Shown: positions 1 through 9,351, counted from the first letter of the stretch. The stretch: DNA of 64,000 bases from an uncultured Caulobacteraceae bacterium (GCA_903872075.1 CAIQJF010000091.1:24370-88369); one strand, 5' to 3'. The notes: a model not told the origin generated them from the sequence alone. Program-made: numbers and translations.

Positions 1-113
1 ACCGCCGCGCGGGCGGAGGCGGGAATCTCACCGGCCGGGCCGTCCCCCTCGGTGAGGGCGGCGAGGTCGGCCTCGGCGAGGTCCCAGAAGCGGCGGGTCG
101 GCGCGGCGGGCAT
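1..113 (-). CDS. Partial CDS of unknown function (N-terminal 37 codons)
   Basis: An ATG at 113 on the minus strand opens a frame that runs off the window edge. It begins MPAAPTRRFWDLAEADL and stays open. It starts 4 bases after the TAG stop of the patatin-like gene, so the two are probably co-transcribed. The GGAG closest to the start lies about 14 bases upstream, inside the preceding gene. I recognise no family in these residues, and function cannot be given from so short a piece. Confidence 0.55.
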   Translation of the reverse strand, partial: MPAAPTRRFWDLAEADLAALTEGDGPAGEIPASARAA

Positions 114-117
114 GGCT

Positions 118-1602
118 CTATTGGCTCTCCGAGAAGCTCAAGTCGTGGGCCGCGCCCTTCGCCAGGCCGATGGCGTAGAGGCACCCCTGGAAGTCCTTAT
201 CGAAATGCGCCGAGGAGGTTTTGGGGGTCTGACAGGCGCCCTTCACCCCGGCGGCGGCTGGCGGAGACACCAGTTCGCTATTGGACACATAGGTGTAGCG
301 GAACGACCCCGGCAGGCCGAGCTGCTTCCAGCGGGTGTAGAGCCGGTAGACAGAGTCCAGCTTCACCTGATGGACGAAGACGTCCTGGGTGACCCGTAGG
401 GCCAGGCCCTTGCCGGACGATCCGCCGAGGAACGACCCCAGCAGGGTGTTGGCCACCGGCGGGCAGCGCGATACGTCACCCGGACCGGCCCCGTCGCAGG
501 CCAGAGCCTGGGCCGCGTCCTTGCCCGGATCGTTTACCGATTGATTGCCGTTGACGATCACCCTGATGTTCAGGGTCACGGGCCGGCCGGCCTTCTTCTC
601 GGCCGCCAGATCGGCGGTGAGCCGGTCGGCATAGGTCAGATAGCGGATGCCGCCGTCCACATAGGGCGCGCCGTCCATATAGCGCGGCGGGAAGGCCAGC
701 GGGATGGCCGCCGAGGCGAGCAGGATCTCGGAGAAGCACGGCAGGGCGCCGGCCCGCACCACCTCGGGCATCTGGAAGCTGTAGAACTGGCCGTTGGCGA
801 GGTTCACCGCCCCGACCTCCACCTGGGTGGTCTGGTCGGTGGCGAACAGGGGCGCGGCCGCGGCGATCTTCTGCTGCAACAGGGTCTCCAGCCGCCCCTT
901 GGGATCGAGCAGGCCGTTGGAGGCGATGGTGTAGACCAGGGCGTTCTCGGTCTTGAAGAGATCCGGATCGGTGTGGCTGTAGATCGCCTTAAGATCGGAC
1001 AGCGAGGCCGTCGCCTCGGCCGCCTCATGGCGCCGGGCGTGAATCACGGCGCTCCAGACATCCACCAGCATGAGCCCGCCGGTGCTGATGCCGGTGAGAT
1101 CGTTGTAGTCGCCCAGAGGCACCTCGCCGGCCGCCGCCGCCGCCGCGGGGTCGGCATAGATCCCGTTCAGGAAGCCCGAGCCGTAGGCGCCCCACTGCCC
1201 GCCGCCGGAGATCAGCAGCAGGTTGAGCACGCGAGGCGGCTGGGCCTGAACGGGCGCGCCGGGCGTGGGCGGCGGGCCGCTGGGACGCAACAGCCGCTGC
1301 ACGGCGCGCGTATAAGGCCCCCGGCTGGGCTTGAGCAGCAGGCCGGCCGGATCCTCGGGTTCCGACACGGCCGCGGCGACCGGCGGCGCGGGCGACTCGC
1401 CCGAGGCGACAGGCGGCGCCAGGCCATGGCTCGGCGTGGCCGGCGGCGAGAGGGAGGTGTCGGCGAACTGGGCGCAGCTCGGCCCGGGCGGATGGGTGAT
1501 GGCGCAGCCGCCGAGCGTCGCGGCGAAGGCCAGGAGCGATGCCGGCAGCTGGGGCGCCGACCAGCTCCACCGCGTTCGCACGCGATCATTCGCTTCAGAC
1601 AT
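118..1602 (-). CDS. Patatin-like phospholipase, lipoprotein
   Basis: Predicted serine acyl hydrolase of the patatin family, which cleaves acyl ester bonds in lipids. Visible motifs are the oxyanion glycine loop SGGGQWGAYGSGF, the nucleophile motif GISTGG (G-x-S-x-G) and the DGG dyad motif in YVDGGIRY. The N-terminus has a hydrophobic stretch ending in a lipobox (LGGC), so the protein is probably a lipid-anchored envelope protein. A proline/alanine-rich linker follows before the catalytic domain. I chose the ATG at 1602 (protein MSEANDRV...) because GAGGAA sits at good spacing upstream; an ATG at 1623 would add seven residues with a poorer site. The gene is followed 4 bases later by a second gene cut by the window edge. 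Substrate is unknown. Confidence 0.85.
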   Translation of the reverse strand: MSEANDRVRTRWSWSAPQLPASLLAFAATLGGCAITHPPGPSCAQFADTSLSPPATPSHGLAPPVASGESPAPPVAAAVSEPEDPAGLLLKPSRGPYTRAVQRLLRPSGPPPTPGAPVQAQPPRVLNLLLISGGGQWGAYGSGFLNGIYADPAAAAAAGEVPLGDYNDLTGISTGGLMLVDVWSAVIHARRHEAAEATASLSDLKAIYSHTDPDLFKTENALVYTIASNGLLDPKGRLETLLQQKIAAAAPLFATDQTTQVEVGAVNLANGQFYSFQMPEVVRAGALPCFSEILLASAAIPLAFPPRYMDGAPYVDGGIRYLTYADRLTADLAAEKKAGRPVTLNIRVIVNGNQSVNDPGKDAAQALACDGAGPGDVSRCPPVANTLLGSFLGGSSGKGLALRVTQDVFVHQVKLDSVYRLYTRWKQLGLPGSFRYTYVSNSELVSPPAAAGVKGACQTPKTSSAHFDKDFQGCLYAIGLAKGAAHDLSFSESQ

Positions 1603-1672
1603 CGACGTTTCCTCGCTTATCATCCCCGCGGCAAAGGCTGCTCCCGGTCGCGAGCAATGACAAGCCGGGACG

Positions 1673-2143
1673 TCAGAGCGGCCAGGCGCCGCCGGTCTTG
1701 GCGGGTTTCATCATCACGTGGGAGGAGATCTTGGCGACCCCGAGGTCTGAGTTGAGGATCAGATCGGAGAGTTCGCGCCAGGCGCGCATGTCGGCCACGG
1801 CGACTTTCAGCAGATAGTCGAAGGCCCCGCTGACCTGGCTGGCCTCGACGATCTGAGGCACGCTGAGGACGTAGCTCTCGAAGGCTGCGAAGTCGGAGGG
1901 ATGGTGCCGGGTCAGGGTGACCTCGGCGAAGATCACCACCGTGGGGCGGATGCGTTCGACGGCGATGCGGGCGGCGTAACCCTCGATGAGGCCCGTGGCC
2001 TCCAGGCGCCGCACGCGGGCCAGGCAGGCGCTGGGCGAGAGGCCCACCAGCTCACTGAGCGCCTGGTTGGTGATGCGCCCATCGCCCTGCAGAGCGGCGA
2101 GGATCTTCAGGTCGATGCGGTCGACGAGTGGTTCTGCGGCCAC
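1673..2143 (-). CDS. Lrp/AsnC-family transcriptional regulator
   Basis: Feast/famine type regulator: an N-terminal helix-turn-helix (DRIDLKILAALQGDGRITNQALSELVGLS..., residues about 8-60) joined to a RAM ligand-binding domain (IVEASQVSGAFDYLLKVAV). It is transcribed away from astA, so it most likely controls the arginine succinyltransferase operon in response to arginine or another amino acid; that role is inferred from position. I place the start at GTG 2143, which has GGGAGG five bases upstream and gives a 156-residue protein of usual family length. An ATG at 2197 would add 18 residues that run through the palindrome and direct repeats of the divergent control region, which makes it less likely. 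Confidence 0.88.
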   Translation of the reverse strand: MAAEPLVDRIDLKILAALQGDGRITNQALSELVGLSPSACLARVRRLEATGLIEGYAARIAVERIRPTVVIFAEVTLTRHHPSDFAAFESYVLSVPQIVEASQVSGAFDYLLKVAVADMRAWRELSDLILNSDLGVAKISSHVMMKPAKTGGAWPL

Positions 2144-2225
2144 GAGGTCCTCCCGCCGAAGATTCTTCGGTTTCACCCGCCCATTTAGGCAGCCCATTTA
2201 GGCCGCTTCCCTGCACAATCAAGCC
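2144..2225. promoter_or_regulatory. Divergent control region of the Lrp regulator and ast operon
   Basis: This 82-base gap lies between the two start codons. It contains a perfect inverted repeat CCGAAGA-T-TCTTCGG at 2156-2170, the length and symmetry expected of an Lrp/AsnC site, and a tandem direct repeat GCCCATTTAGGC at 2179-2190 and 2192-2203. A 12-of-15 match to the palindrome occurs at 2236-2250, just inside astA. No clear -35/-10 pair was identified. Binding by the adjacent regulator is inferred. Confidence 0.6.
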
Positions 2226-3311
2226 ATGACCCACACAGCAGAATCTTCGGCCGTCAGAGCCGCGTCGGGCGCGGGCGCGCTCGTGGTCCGCCCCGGACGG
2301 CGCGGCGACATTGAGGGCCTGCTGCGGCTGGCCAAGGCGGCCGGTTCGGGCATGACCAATCTCCAGCCCGACCGGGCGCTGCTGGGCGAGCGGCTGCTGG
2401 CCACCGAGGCTGCCCTGCTGTCGCAGGATTTCCGCGACCGGGGCGTGCCGATCTTCCTGGTGGTCGAGCGCCTGGACGCCGATGGCCGGGCTGGGCCGGA
2501 CGCCATGGTGGGCACGGCCTGTATCTTTCCACGCATCGGCGTGGAGTGGCCGTTCTACAGCTATCGCTTCACCCGTCAGGCCCAGACGCACAAGGCGCTG
2601 GGCAAGACCGTGGCGCATGAGATGCTGATCCTGGCCAACGATTTCGACGGCGCGGCCGAGGTCGGCGGGCTGTTCCTGGACAGCGCCGCGCGCGGCGTGG
2701 CCGCCGGCCGCCTCACGGCCCGCAGCCGCTACCTGTTCCTGGCCGAGCACCGCGACTGGTTCGGCCGGCAGGTGATCTCGGAAATGCGCGGCTATCAGGA
2801 CGAGACCGGCGCCTCGCCGGTCTGGGAGGCGCTCGGCCGGGAGTTCTACGACATGGATTTCGAGGACGCCGACCGCTTGAACGCCATGGTGGGCAATCAG
2901 TTCATCGCCGACCTCGCCCCCAAACATCCGATCTACGCCCGCCTGTTGCCCAAGGCGGCGCGGGATGCCTTCGGCCAGCCCCACAATGACGGCCGCGGAG
3001 CCATGGCCCTGCTGCAGGACGAAGGCTTCCGCAACGAGGGCTATGTGGACATCTTCGATGGCGGCCCGACCCTGTTCGCCAATATCGACGATCTGCGCGC
3101 GGTGCGGGACTCGCGGCGGTCGACGGTGATCCGGATCGACGACGAGTTGGAGGGCCCCGACTCCCTGGTGAGCAGCCGCTCCGGCCCGGACTTCCGCGCC
3201 ACCCGCGGCAAGCTGATCGTGGACCCGGACGGGGGCGTCGCGATCGCGCCCGGCCTGGCCGCGGCCCTGAACGTCACCGTTGGAGACGAGGTGCGCCATG
3301 TCGCGTTCTGA
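2226..3311 (+). CDS. astA: Arginine N-succinyltransferase
   Basis: First enzyme of the AST route: transfers succinyl from succinyl-CoA to the alpha-amino group of arginine. The 361-residue length is close to the usual 340 or so, and the hallmark segments are present: GLFLD, RYLFLAEHRDWFG followed by QVISEMRG, FYDMDFEDADRL, PKHPIYARLLP and HNDGRGAMALLQDEGF, ending in a [12 protein letters not shown] tail. The fold is GNAT-like. The first of about 17 residues are not conserved, and no strong Shine-Dalgarno sequence precedes the ATG. The last 14 bases overlap astD. Only one AstA subunit is encoded here, unlike the two-subunit arrangement in pseudomonads. Confidence 0.95.
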   Translation: MTHTAESSAVRAASGAGALVVRPGRRGDIEGLLRLAKAAGSGMTNLQPDRALLGERLLATEAALLSQDFRDRGVPIFLVVERLDADGRAGPDAMVGTACIFPRIGVEWPFYSYRFTRQAQTHKALGKTVAHEMLILANDFDGAAEVGGLFLDSAARGVAAGRLTARSRYLFLAEHRDWFGRQVISEMRGYQDETGASPVWEALGREFYDMDFEDADRLNAMVGNQFIADLAPKHPIYARLLPKAARDAFGQPHNDGRGAMALLQDEGFRNEGYVDIFDGGPTLFANIDDLRAVRDSRRSTVIRIDDELEGPDSLVSSRSGPDFRATRGKLIVDPDGGVAIAPGLAAALNVTVGDEVRHVAF

Positions 3312-4719
3312 GCTGATTTCATATGATCCGTGGACGGATGATATCGTCTGGACGGGCCCGATAGCGAACGCCGAGGGCGTCGACACCGCCGTCGCCGACG
3401 CCCGCCGCGCCTTCGCCGACTGGGCCGAGGCGCCGCTGGCTCGGCGCCGCGCCGTGGCCACGTCCTTCGCCGAGGGCGTGACGGCCCGGCGCGAAGAGAT
3501 CGCCCGGCTGATCTCACGCGAGACCGGCAAGCCCTATTGGGAGACCCTGACCGAAGCGGACAGCGTGGCGGCCAAGGTCGCTATCTCCATCCGGGCCCAG
3601 GACACGCGGGCCGGCGAAAGCCTGACCGAAGCCGGCGGGGTCAGCCAGACCATCCGCCACCGGCCGCACGGCGTTCTGGCGGTGATCGGGCCGTTCAACT
3701 TCCCGATGCATCTAGCCAACGGCCACATCGTCCCGGCCCTGCTGGCCGGCAATGCGGTGGTGTTCAAGCCCAGCGAGAAGACGCCGGCCAGTGGCGTGCT
3801 GATGGCCGAGATCTGGCGCGAAGCCGGCCTGCCCGATGGCGTGCTTCAGGTGGTGATCGGCGCGGGCGAGGCCGGCCGGGCCCTGGTCTCTCACCCTGAG
3901 GTCGACGGCGTGTTGTTCACCGGCGGCGCCCCGGCCGGCCGGGCCATCCACCGCTCTCTGGTGGAGAGCCCGGAGAAAATCCTCGCCCTGGAACTGGGCG
4001 GCAACAATTCGCTCATCGCCTGGAACGTGGCCGACGCCGAGGACGCGGCGCATCTGATCGTGCAGTCGGCCTTCGTATCGGCCGGGCAGCGGTGTTCCTG
4101 CGCCCGGCGCCTCATCGTGCAGGACGGGGAGCAAGGCCAGCGGGTGATCGACGCCCTGGTCGCCCTGACCGATCGCCTGCGCGCCGACGGACCGTTCGCC
4201 GATCCCCAGCCGTTCCTGGGCCCGGTGATCGACAACGCCGCGGCCGAGGCCCTGCTCGCCGCAGAGGGCGCGCTGATGGCGCATGGGGCGACGTCCCTGC
4301 GCGCCCTCGCGCGCCCTGTCGCGGATCGTCCTCTGCTCCGGCCGGCGATTCTTGACGTTACGGACTCGGGCGGGCCTCCGGACGAGGAGTACTTCGGGCC
4401 GATGCTGCAGATCGTCCGCGTGGGTGATTTCGACAGCGCGATCACCCGGGCCTCCGCCACGCGCTTCGGCCTGGCGGCCGGGCTGATCGGTGGGGATGAG
4501 GCGCTCTACCGCCGGTTCTGGCGCGGGGTGCGCGCCGGTGTGGTGAACTGGAACCGCCCGACGACAGGCGCCTCCTCGGCCGCGCCGTTCGGCGGCATCG
4601 GGGCCTCGGGCAACCATCGTCCCAGCGCCTTCTACGCCGCCGACTATTGCGCCTTCCCGGTGGCCGGGCTCGAGTCAGCCGACGCGCGGTTCCGACTCGC
4701 GGAGGGGGTTGCGGCATGA
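3298..4719 (+). CDS. astD: N-succinylglutamate 5-semialdehyde dehydrogenase
   Basis: NAD-dependent aldehyde dehydrogenase oxidising succinylglutamate semialdehyde to succinylglutamate, the fourth step of AST arginine breakdown. Aldehyde-dehydrogenase signatures are visible: [22 protein letters not shown] and [10 protein letters not shown] in the cofactor domain, the general-base motif LELGGNN, and the catalytic cysteine in [12 protein letters not shown]. The start is ATG 3298, which overlaps the end of astA; an upstream in-frame codon at 3280 would lie further inside astA. The 473-residue length suits the family. Its stop overlaps the astB start as ATGA, which points to translational coupling. 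Confidence 0.93.
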   Translation: MSRSELISYDPWTDDIVWTGPIANAEGVDTAVADARRAFADWAEAPLARRRAVATSFAEGVTARREEIARLISRETGKPYWETLTEADSVAAKVAISIRAQDTRAGESLTEAGGVSQTIRHRPHGVLAVIGPFNFPMHLANGHIVPALLAGNAVVFKPSEKTPASGVLMAEIWREAGLPDGVLQVVIGAGEAGRALVSHPEVDGVLFTGGAPAGRAIHRSLVESPEKILALELGGNNSLIAWNVADAEDAAHLIVQSAFVSAGQRCSCARRLIVQDGEQGQRVIDALVALTDRLRADGPFADPQPFLGPVIDNAAAEALLAAEGALMAHGATSLRALARPVADRPLLRPAILDVTDSGGPPDEEYFGPMLQIVRVGDFDSAITRASATRFGLAAGLIGGDEALYRRFWRGVRAGVVNWNRPTTGASSAAPFGGIGASGNHRPSAFYAADYCAFPVAGLESADARFRLAEGVAA

Positions 4720-6005
4720 CCGACGCGGTGGAGATCAATTTCGACGGCCTGATCGGGCCGACCCACAACTACGCGGGCCTGTCCGTGGGCAATGTGGCCT
4801 CCCAGTCCAACGCCGGGGCGGTGGCGAGGCCGCGCGAGGCGGCCCTGCAGGGCCTCGGCAAAATGCGCCGGCTGATGGATCTGGGGGTTCCCCAGGGCTT
4901 CTTCCCCCCGCCCCTGCGCCCGACCACCGCGCCCTTGCGCGCGGTCGGATTCGAGGGTTCCGACGCCGAGGTGCTGTCGGCGGCGTCCGAGGTCGATCCG
5001 CAGATGTTCCGCGCCGCCTGTTCGGCCTCTTCCATGTGGACGGCCAACGCCGCCACGGTCATCGCCGGGGCGGACTCCGGCGACGGCCGGGTTCATCTGG
5101 TCACGGCCAATCTGGCCAGCATGCTGCATCGGTCCGTGGAGGCGGCGGACACCCACCGGCTGCTGAGTCAGGTGTTCGGCGGCGGCGCCCATTTCCAGGT
5201 TCACGCTCCCCTGCCCCTGGGCGCGCATTTCAGCGACGAGGGCGCGGCCAATCACATGCGTCTGGCGGCGTCGCACGGCGCGCCAGGCCTGAATGTCTTT
5301 GTGCACGGCCGGCCACGCGGCGGGGCCTATCCGGAGCGGCAGGCCCTGCGCGCCAGCCAGGCCGTGGCCCGCCTGACCGGGCTCGCGCCTGAGCGGGCGA
5401 GTTTCGTACTGCAGGACGGCGAGGCGGTGCAGGCCGGCGCCTTCCACAACGATGTGGTGGCGGTGGCCAATGAAACGGTGCTGCTGACTCATCCCGAAGC
5501 CTTCGACCACAAGGACCGCCTGTTCGCCGCCCTCGCCGCACGGGTTCCCGGCGCGCGGATCATCGAGGTGGAGGACGTCAGCCTCGCCGATGCTGTGGCG
5601 ACCTATCTGTTCAACTCCCAGATCGTCACCCTGCCCGGCGGAACCATGGCCCTGATCCTGCCGGCGGAGGTTCGCTCCAACGCCGGCGTTTGGGACGCGC
5701 TGCACCGGGCCCTGGGACGAACCGGCGGGCTCGATCGTGTCGAGGTGGTGGACGTGCGCGAGAGCATGCGCAACGGCGGCGGACCGGCCTGCCTTCGGCT
5801 GCGTGTGCCCGTGAGCGCAGCGGCGCGGGCGGCGATCCATCCGGGCTATCTACTCGACCCAGCGCGATGGGACGCCCTGGCGGCGCTGGTGGAGGCGCAT
5901 TGGCCGGAGGCGGTGGCCCCTGGTGATCTGCTCAACCCGGAGCTGTGGACCCAGGCCCGCGCGGTGGACGAGGCCCTGAAGGCCTTCGTCGCGGCAGGCG
6001 CCTGA
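4716..6005 (+). CDS. astB: N-succinylarginine dihydrolase
   Basis: Converts succinylarginine to succinylornithine, two ammonia and CO2, the second AST step. The protein (429 residues) opens with the family signature [18 protein letters not shown] and GNVASQSN, then [14 protein letters not shown]. The amidino-hydrolase catalytic residues can be placed in [11 protein letters not shown] (His) and [11 protein letters not shown] (Cys). The ATG at 4716 overlaps the astD stop and is preceded by GGAGGGGG at 4701-4708. The following gene begins 1 base after the astB stop codon. astC is absent from this operon, so a general acetylornithine-type aminotransferase elsewhere presumably supplies that step. 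Confidence 0.95.
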   Translation: MTDAVEINFDGLIGPTHNYAGLSVGNVASQSNAGAVARPREAALQGLGKMRRLMDLGVPQGFFPPPLRPTTAPLRAVGFEGSDAEVLSAASEVDPQMFRAACSASSMWTANAATVIAGADSGDGRVHLVTANLASMLHRSVEAADTHRLLSQVFGGGAHFQVHAPLPLGAHFSDEGAANHMRLAASHGAPGLNVFVHGRPRGGAYPERQALRASQAVARLTGLAPERASFVLQDGEAVQAGAFHNDVVAVANETVLLTHPEAFDHKDRLFAALAARVPGARIIEVEDVSLADAVATYLFNSQIVTLPGGTMALILPAEVRSNAGVWDALHRALGRTGGLDRVEVVDVRESMRNGGGPACLRLRVPVSAAARAAIHPGYLLDPARWDALAALVEAHWPEAVAPGDLLNPELWTQARAVDEALKAFVAAGA

Positions 6006-6006
6006 G

Positions 6007-7263
6007 ATGGCGCTCCCGGAATTGCGGCTGACGTCAGACGACCGCACGACGCTGGAGGGCCTCACCGCGCGAGCAGACGCGCTGGTCGCGCGAGCCCTGG
6101 ACTGGTGCGCCATCCAGAGCGGCAGCCGCAACATCGCCGGGCTGGCGGAACAGCGCGCGGCGCTGACCGGGACCTTGGCCCGGTTGCCCGGCGAGACGAC
6201 CCAGGTCGCCCTGGGACCCGCCTCGGAGGTGGCCCCCGACGGAACGACACGCGCCCAGCCCCAGACCGAGGCGCTGAAACTGACTGTGCGCCCGGACGCG
6301 CCGGTGCAGGTGGTGCTCACCGGACACTTCGACACGGTCTTCCCGGCCGACACCGGTTTCACGACGGTGAAGACCCGTCCGGACGGCGCACTGCACGGCC
6401 CCGGAATCGCCGATATGAAGGGCGGGATCAGCGTCATGCTGGGCGCCCTGGAGGCCTTCGAGACCCATCCTCTGGCCGCGCGGGTCGGCTACCGGGTGCT
6501 GCTCTCGCCCGACGAGGAGATCGGCTCGCCCGGCTCCGCGCCGCTGCTGGCGGAGATCGCCCGGGGCGCTCATATCGGCATGACCTATGAACCGTGCATG
6601 CCTGACGGGGCTCTGGCCGGCGCTCGCAAGGGCTCGGGCAACTTTCACATCGCCGTGCGCGGCAAGGCGGCGCACGCGGGGCGGGATTTTGCCAGCGGTC
6701 GCAACGCCGTGGCCGGCGCAGCCGTCCTGGCAGCGAGCCTGGCGGGGTTGAACGGCCAGCGCGAGGGGGTGACGGTCAACATCGGTCGGATCGACGGCGG
6801 CGGGCCGCTCAATGTGGTGCCTGACAGCGCCGTGCTGCGCTTCAACATCCGCGTGCCTGACGCCGAGGCCGCGGACTGGTGCCTGGCGCGGATCGACGCC
6901 GCCATGGCGGAGGTGGCGGTCACGGGGCTGGCGCTCCACCGTCACGGCGGTTTCACCCGCCCGCCCAAGCCGATGACCGAGGCCCAGACCCGGTTGTTCG
7001 GCGCCCTGCGCGGCGTCGGTGCGCTGCTGGGCCAGGACATCGTCTGGCGACCCTCAGGCGGCGTTTGCGAGGGCAACAACCTGTTCGCCGCCGGCCTGCC
7101 CAATATCGATACCCTCGGCGTGCGTGGCGGCGACATCCACAGCGAGGACGAATACGCCTGGCCGGAGAGTTTCGCCGAGCGGGCGCGCCTCTCGGCCCTG
7201 CTGCTGATGAAGATCGCCTCAGGCGGGGTGGACGCCCCGGCGATCCGGGCGGCCATGGTCTAA
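6007..7263 (+). CDS. M20-family metallohydrolase in the astE position
   Basis: Zinc-dependent amidohydrolase of peptidase family M20, resembling carboxypeptidase G2/DapE-type deacylases. Likely metal and catalytic residues: His107 and Asp109 (TGHFDTVFP), Asp136 (GIADMKGG), Glu170/Glu171 (SPDEEIGS), Glu195 and His378 (GDIHSEDEY). The dimerisation (lid) domain lies between about residues 205 and 310. It starts one base after astB stops, so it is part of the ast operon. A normal operon would have astE (succinylglutamate desuccinylase, family M14-like) here. Cleavage of N-succinylglutamate to glutamate and succinate is therefore my inferred role; the related CPG2 enzymes cleave N-acylglutamates. 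Another N-acyl amino acid substrate remains possible. Confidence 0.85.
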   Translation: MALPELRLTSDDRTTLEGLTARADALVARALDWCAIQSGSRNIAGLAEQRAALTGTLARLPGETTQVALGPASEVAPDGTTRAQPQTEALKLTVRPDAPVQVVLTGHFDTVFPADTGFTTVKTRPDGALHGPGIADMKGGISVMLGALEAFETHPLAARVGYRVLLSPDEEIGSPGSAPLLAEIARGAHIGMTYEPCMPDGALAGARKGSGNFHIAVRGKAAHAGRDFASGRNAVAGAAVLAASLAGLNGQREGVTVNIGRIDGGGPLNVVPDSAVLRFNIRVPDAEAADWCLARIDAAMAEVAVTGLALHRHGGFTRPPKPMTEAQTRLFGALRGVGALLGQDIVWRPSGGVCEGNNLFAAGLPNIDTLGVRGGDIHSEDEYAWPESFAERARLSALLLMKIASGGVDAPAIRAAMV

Positions 7264-7359
7264 ATGGGCCTTGGCTGCGAGCCGCGCGCTCCCCTATGAG
7301 GTCAGGCGAAGCGCCCCCGGCGGAACGGCGGCGCCATATACGCGCACGAGGGATGGACC

Positions 7360-8394
7360 ATGGCCAACAAGATTGTCGACGATCCGCGGATCGACCCCCG
7401 CATCAAGGCCATGTTCGGGGCCATGGCGGAACTGACCGTGTCCGGCGACGTCTCCAGTCGCGAGGAGATGCTGGCAATCGAACAGAGCCCGGAAGGCAAG
7501 GCGGCCGCCGCCGGCCTGAAAGCCATGCTCGACGCCATCGACAATGAGTTCGTCGCCTCGTCCGCAGGTCTGACCACCCGCACAGAGACCTTCGTCTCCG
7601 CGCCCGACGGCAACCGGGTCAATATCCAGTTCATCCGGCCCGACACCGACGCCGTCGTGCCCTGCGTCTACTACATCCACGGCGGCGGCATGACGGTGAT
7701 GTCGGCCTATGACGGCAACTACAAGGCCTGGGGCCGGATCATCGCAGCCGAAGCCGTGGCGGTGGCCATGGTGGATTTCCGCAACGCGCTTCGGCCCTCA
7801 TCAGCCCCGGAAGTCGCTCCCTATCCCGCCGGACTGAACGACTGCGTCTCGGGCCTGAAATGGTTGCACGCCAACGCCGCTGCGCTCGGGATCGACCCCA
7901 GCCGGATCGTCATTGCCGGCGAGAGCGGCGGCGGCAACCTGACCCTGGCCACCGGGCTGAAGCTCAAGGCCGACGGCGACATCGGTCTGGTCAAGGGTCT
8001 CTACGCCCTGTGCCCCTATATCGCCGGGCAGTGGCCGCTGCCGCAGAACCCGTCGTCCACCGAGAACAACGGCATCCTGCTGGAGCTGCACAACAACCGT
8101 GGCGCCATGGGCTACGGCATCGAGGCGTTCCACGCCCGCGATCACCTGGCGTGGCCGGGCTTCGCCACCGCCGGGCAGGTCAAGGGCCTGCCGCCGGTCG
8201 TGATCAGCGTCAATGAGTGCGATCCGCTGCGCGACGAGGGCATTGGCTTCTATCGCCTGCTGCTCACCGCCGGGGTCAGCGCACGCTGCCGTCAGGTGAT
8301 GGGCACCATCCACGGCACGGAGATCTTCCCCATCTGCTGCCCCGACATCAGCCGCGACACCGCCAGCGACATCGCCAACTTCGCGCGGCGCTAA
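7360..8394 (+). CDS. Alpha/beta hydrolase, hormone-sensitive-lipase type
   Basis: Carboxylesterase/lipase of the HSL (family IV) group. The oxyanion motif HGGG is at residues 107-110, the nucleophile Ser189 sits in GESGG (187-191), and the other triad members are likely Asp288 (NECDPLRDEG) and His318 (GTIHGTEIF). The N-terminal 80 residues are helical, as expected for the cap region of this group. No signal peptide is seen, so it should be cytoplasmic. AGGGA-like sequence precedes the ATG. It stands alone between the ast operon and a convergent gene pair, separated from the latter by a hairpin. Substrate is unknown; short-chain esters or lactones are typical. Confidence 0.88.
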   Translation: MANKIVDDPRIDPRIKAMFGAMAELTVSGDVSSREEMLAIEQSPEGKAAAAGLKAMLDAIDNEFVASSAGLTTRTETFVSAPDGNRVNIQFIRPDTDAVVPCVYYIHGGGMTVMSAYDGNYKAWGRIIAAEAVAVAMVDFRNALRPSSAPEVAPYPAGLNDCVSGLKWLHANAAALGIDPSRIVIAGESGGGNLTLATGLKLKADGDIGLVKGLYALCPYIAGQWPLPQNPSSTENNGILLELHNNRGAMGYGIEAFHARDHLAWPGFATAGQVKGLPPVVISVNECDPLRDEGIGFYRLLLTAGVSARCRQVMGTIHGTEIFPICCPDISRDTASDIANFARR

Positions 8395-8402
8395 CGCCCA
8401 TT

Positions 8403-8421
8403 GGGGCGGCCACGCCGCCCC
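8403..8421. terminator. Hairpin between convergent genes
   Basis: A perfect 8-base stem GGGGCGGC / GCCGCCCC with a 3-base loop lies in the 33-base gap between the stop codons of the alpha/beta hydrolase and the 2-hydroxyacid dehydrogenase. There is no T run on either strand, so it may act as a bidirectional barrier rather than a classical rho-independent terminator. Confidence 0.4.
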
Positions 8422-8427
8422 GCCCGC

Positions 8428-9351
8428 TCAGTACCCGCGCGTTCGGTCGACAAGGGTATCGAGCGGCTCACCGCGCTCCCAGCGCAGGACCGAGCGCGCC
8501 ATGATCTCGACAGCGGTGCGCGCGTGGGTCGGCGCGGCGACATGGGGCGAGAGGCGTACGTGGGGATGGCGCCAGAAGGGATGGTCGACCGGCAAGGGCT
8601 CCTGACGGAAGACGTCGAGGACGGCGGTGTCGAGCCGGCCCGAGTCGAGGGCCGCGATCAGATCTTCGTCGACAACGCAGGCGCCGCGGCCAGCGTTGAT
8701 GAACAACGCCCGCCGGGCCAGGCGGGCGAAGGCGATCTCATCAAGCAGGTCTTCGGTCTGAGGGGTCAGGGGCAGCAGGTTGATCAGAATATCCGCCCCC
8801 TCCAGCGCCGCCGGAAAGCCGAGGACGCCGCCAAACGTCGCCGCGCCGGCCGCCGGCCGGCCGGTGCGGCTCCAGACGCGCGTGACGAAACCGAGCGTGA
8901 CGAGCGCCTGCGCCACCGCCCCGCCCAGCGCGCCCGCGCCCAGGACCGTCACCGTCCGCTCGCGCGCAAGGCGTTCGGCTCGCGGAATCCAGCGGCGTTG
9001 CGTCTGGTCAGCGGCGTAGCTGAAGACGTTGCGGTGCCAGGCCAGCACCTGCGCCAGCACCCACTCCACCATGCCCTCGGTAAGACCTGGCTCGACCATC
9101 CGCACGATGGGCGTGTGTTCAGGGACCACGCCAGGCACCAGCAGCGGCTCGATCCCGGCGTTGGCGCTCAGGACAAGCTCCAGACCTGACAGGCCGGCGA
9201 TCAGCCCCGGCGGCGGACGGGCGACAGCCACATAGGCGACTGGCCGTCCTGCGGGCGGTGAGGTGAGGATCTCATGAGCAGGCAGGGCGATGCGAAGGCG
9301 CTCGGCCCACAACGCCGTCTCCGCCCCGAGGGCGACAAGCAGAGACTTCAT
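8428..9351 (-). CDS. D-2-hydroxyacid dehydrogenase (GhrA-like)
   Basis: NAD(P)H-dependent reductase of the D-isomer-specific 2-hydroxyacid dehydrogenase family, closest in look to glyoxylate/hydroxypyruvate reductase A. The Rossmann motif GAGALGG is at residues 138-144. Substrate- and acid-base-site residues are seen in NAGRGACVVDEDLI (Arg), VFRQEPLP (Glu) and LSPHVAAPTH (His). At 307 residues it matches GhrA rather than the longer SerA-type enzymes. Its ATG overlaps the stop of the upstream GIN-domain gene (ATGA), so the two are translationally coupled. Role could be glyoxylate detoxification or reduction of another 2-keto acid. Confidence 0.87.
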   Translation of the reverse strand: MKSLLVALGAETALWAERLRIALPAHEILTSPPAGRPVAYVAVARPPPGLIAGLSGLELVLSANAGIEPLLVPGVVPEHTPIVRMVEPGLTEGMVEWVLAQVLAWHRNVFSYAADQTQRRWIPRAERLARERTVTVLGAGALGGAVAQALVTLGFVTRVWSRTGRPAAGAATFGGVLGFPAALEGADILINLLPLTPQTEDLLDEIAFARLARRALFINAGRGACVVDEDLIAALDSGRLDTAVLDVFRQEPLPVDHPFWRHPHVRLSPHVAAPTHARTAVEIMARSVLRWERGEPLDTLVDRTRGY

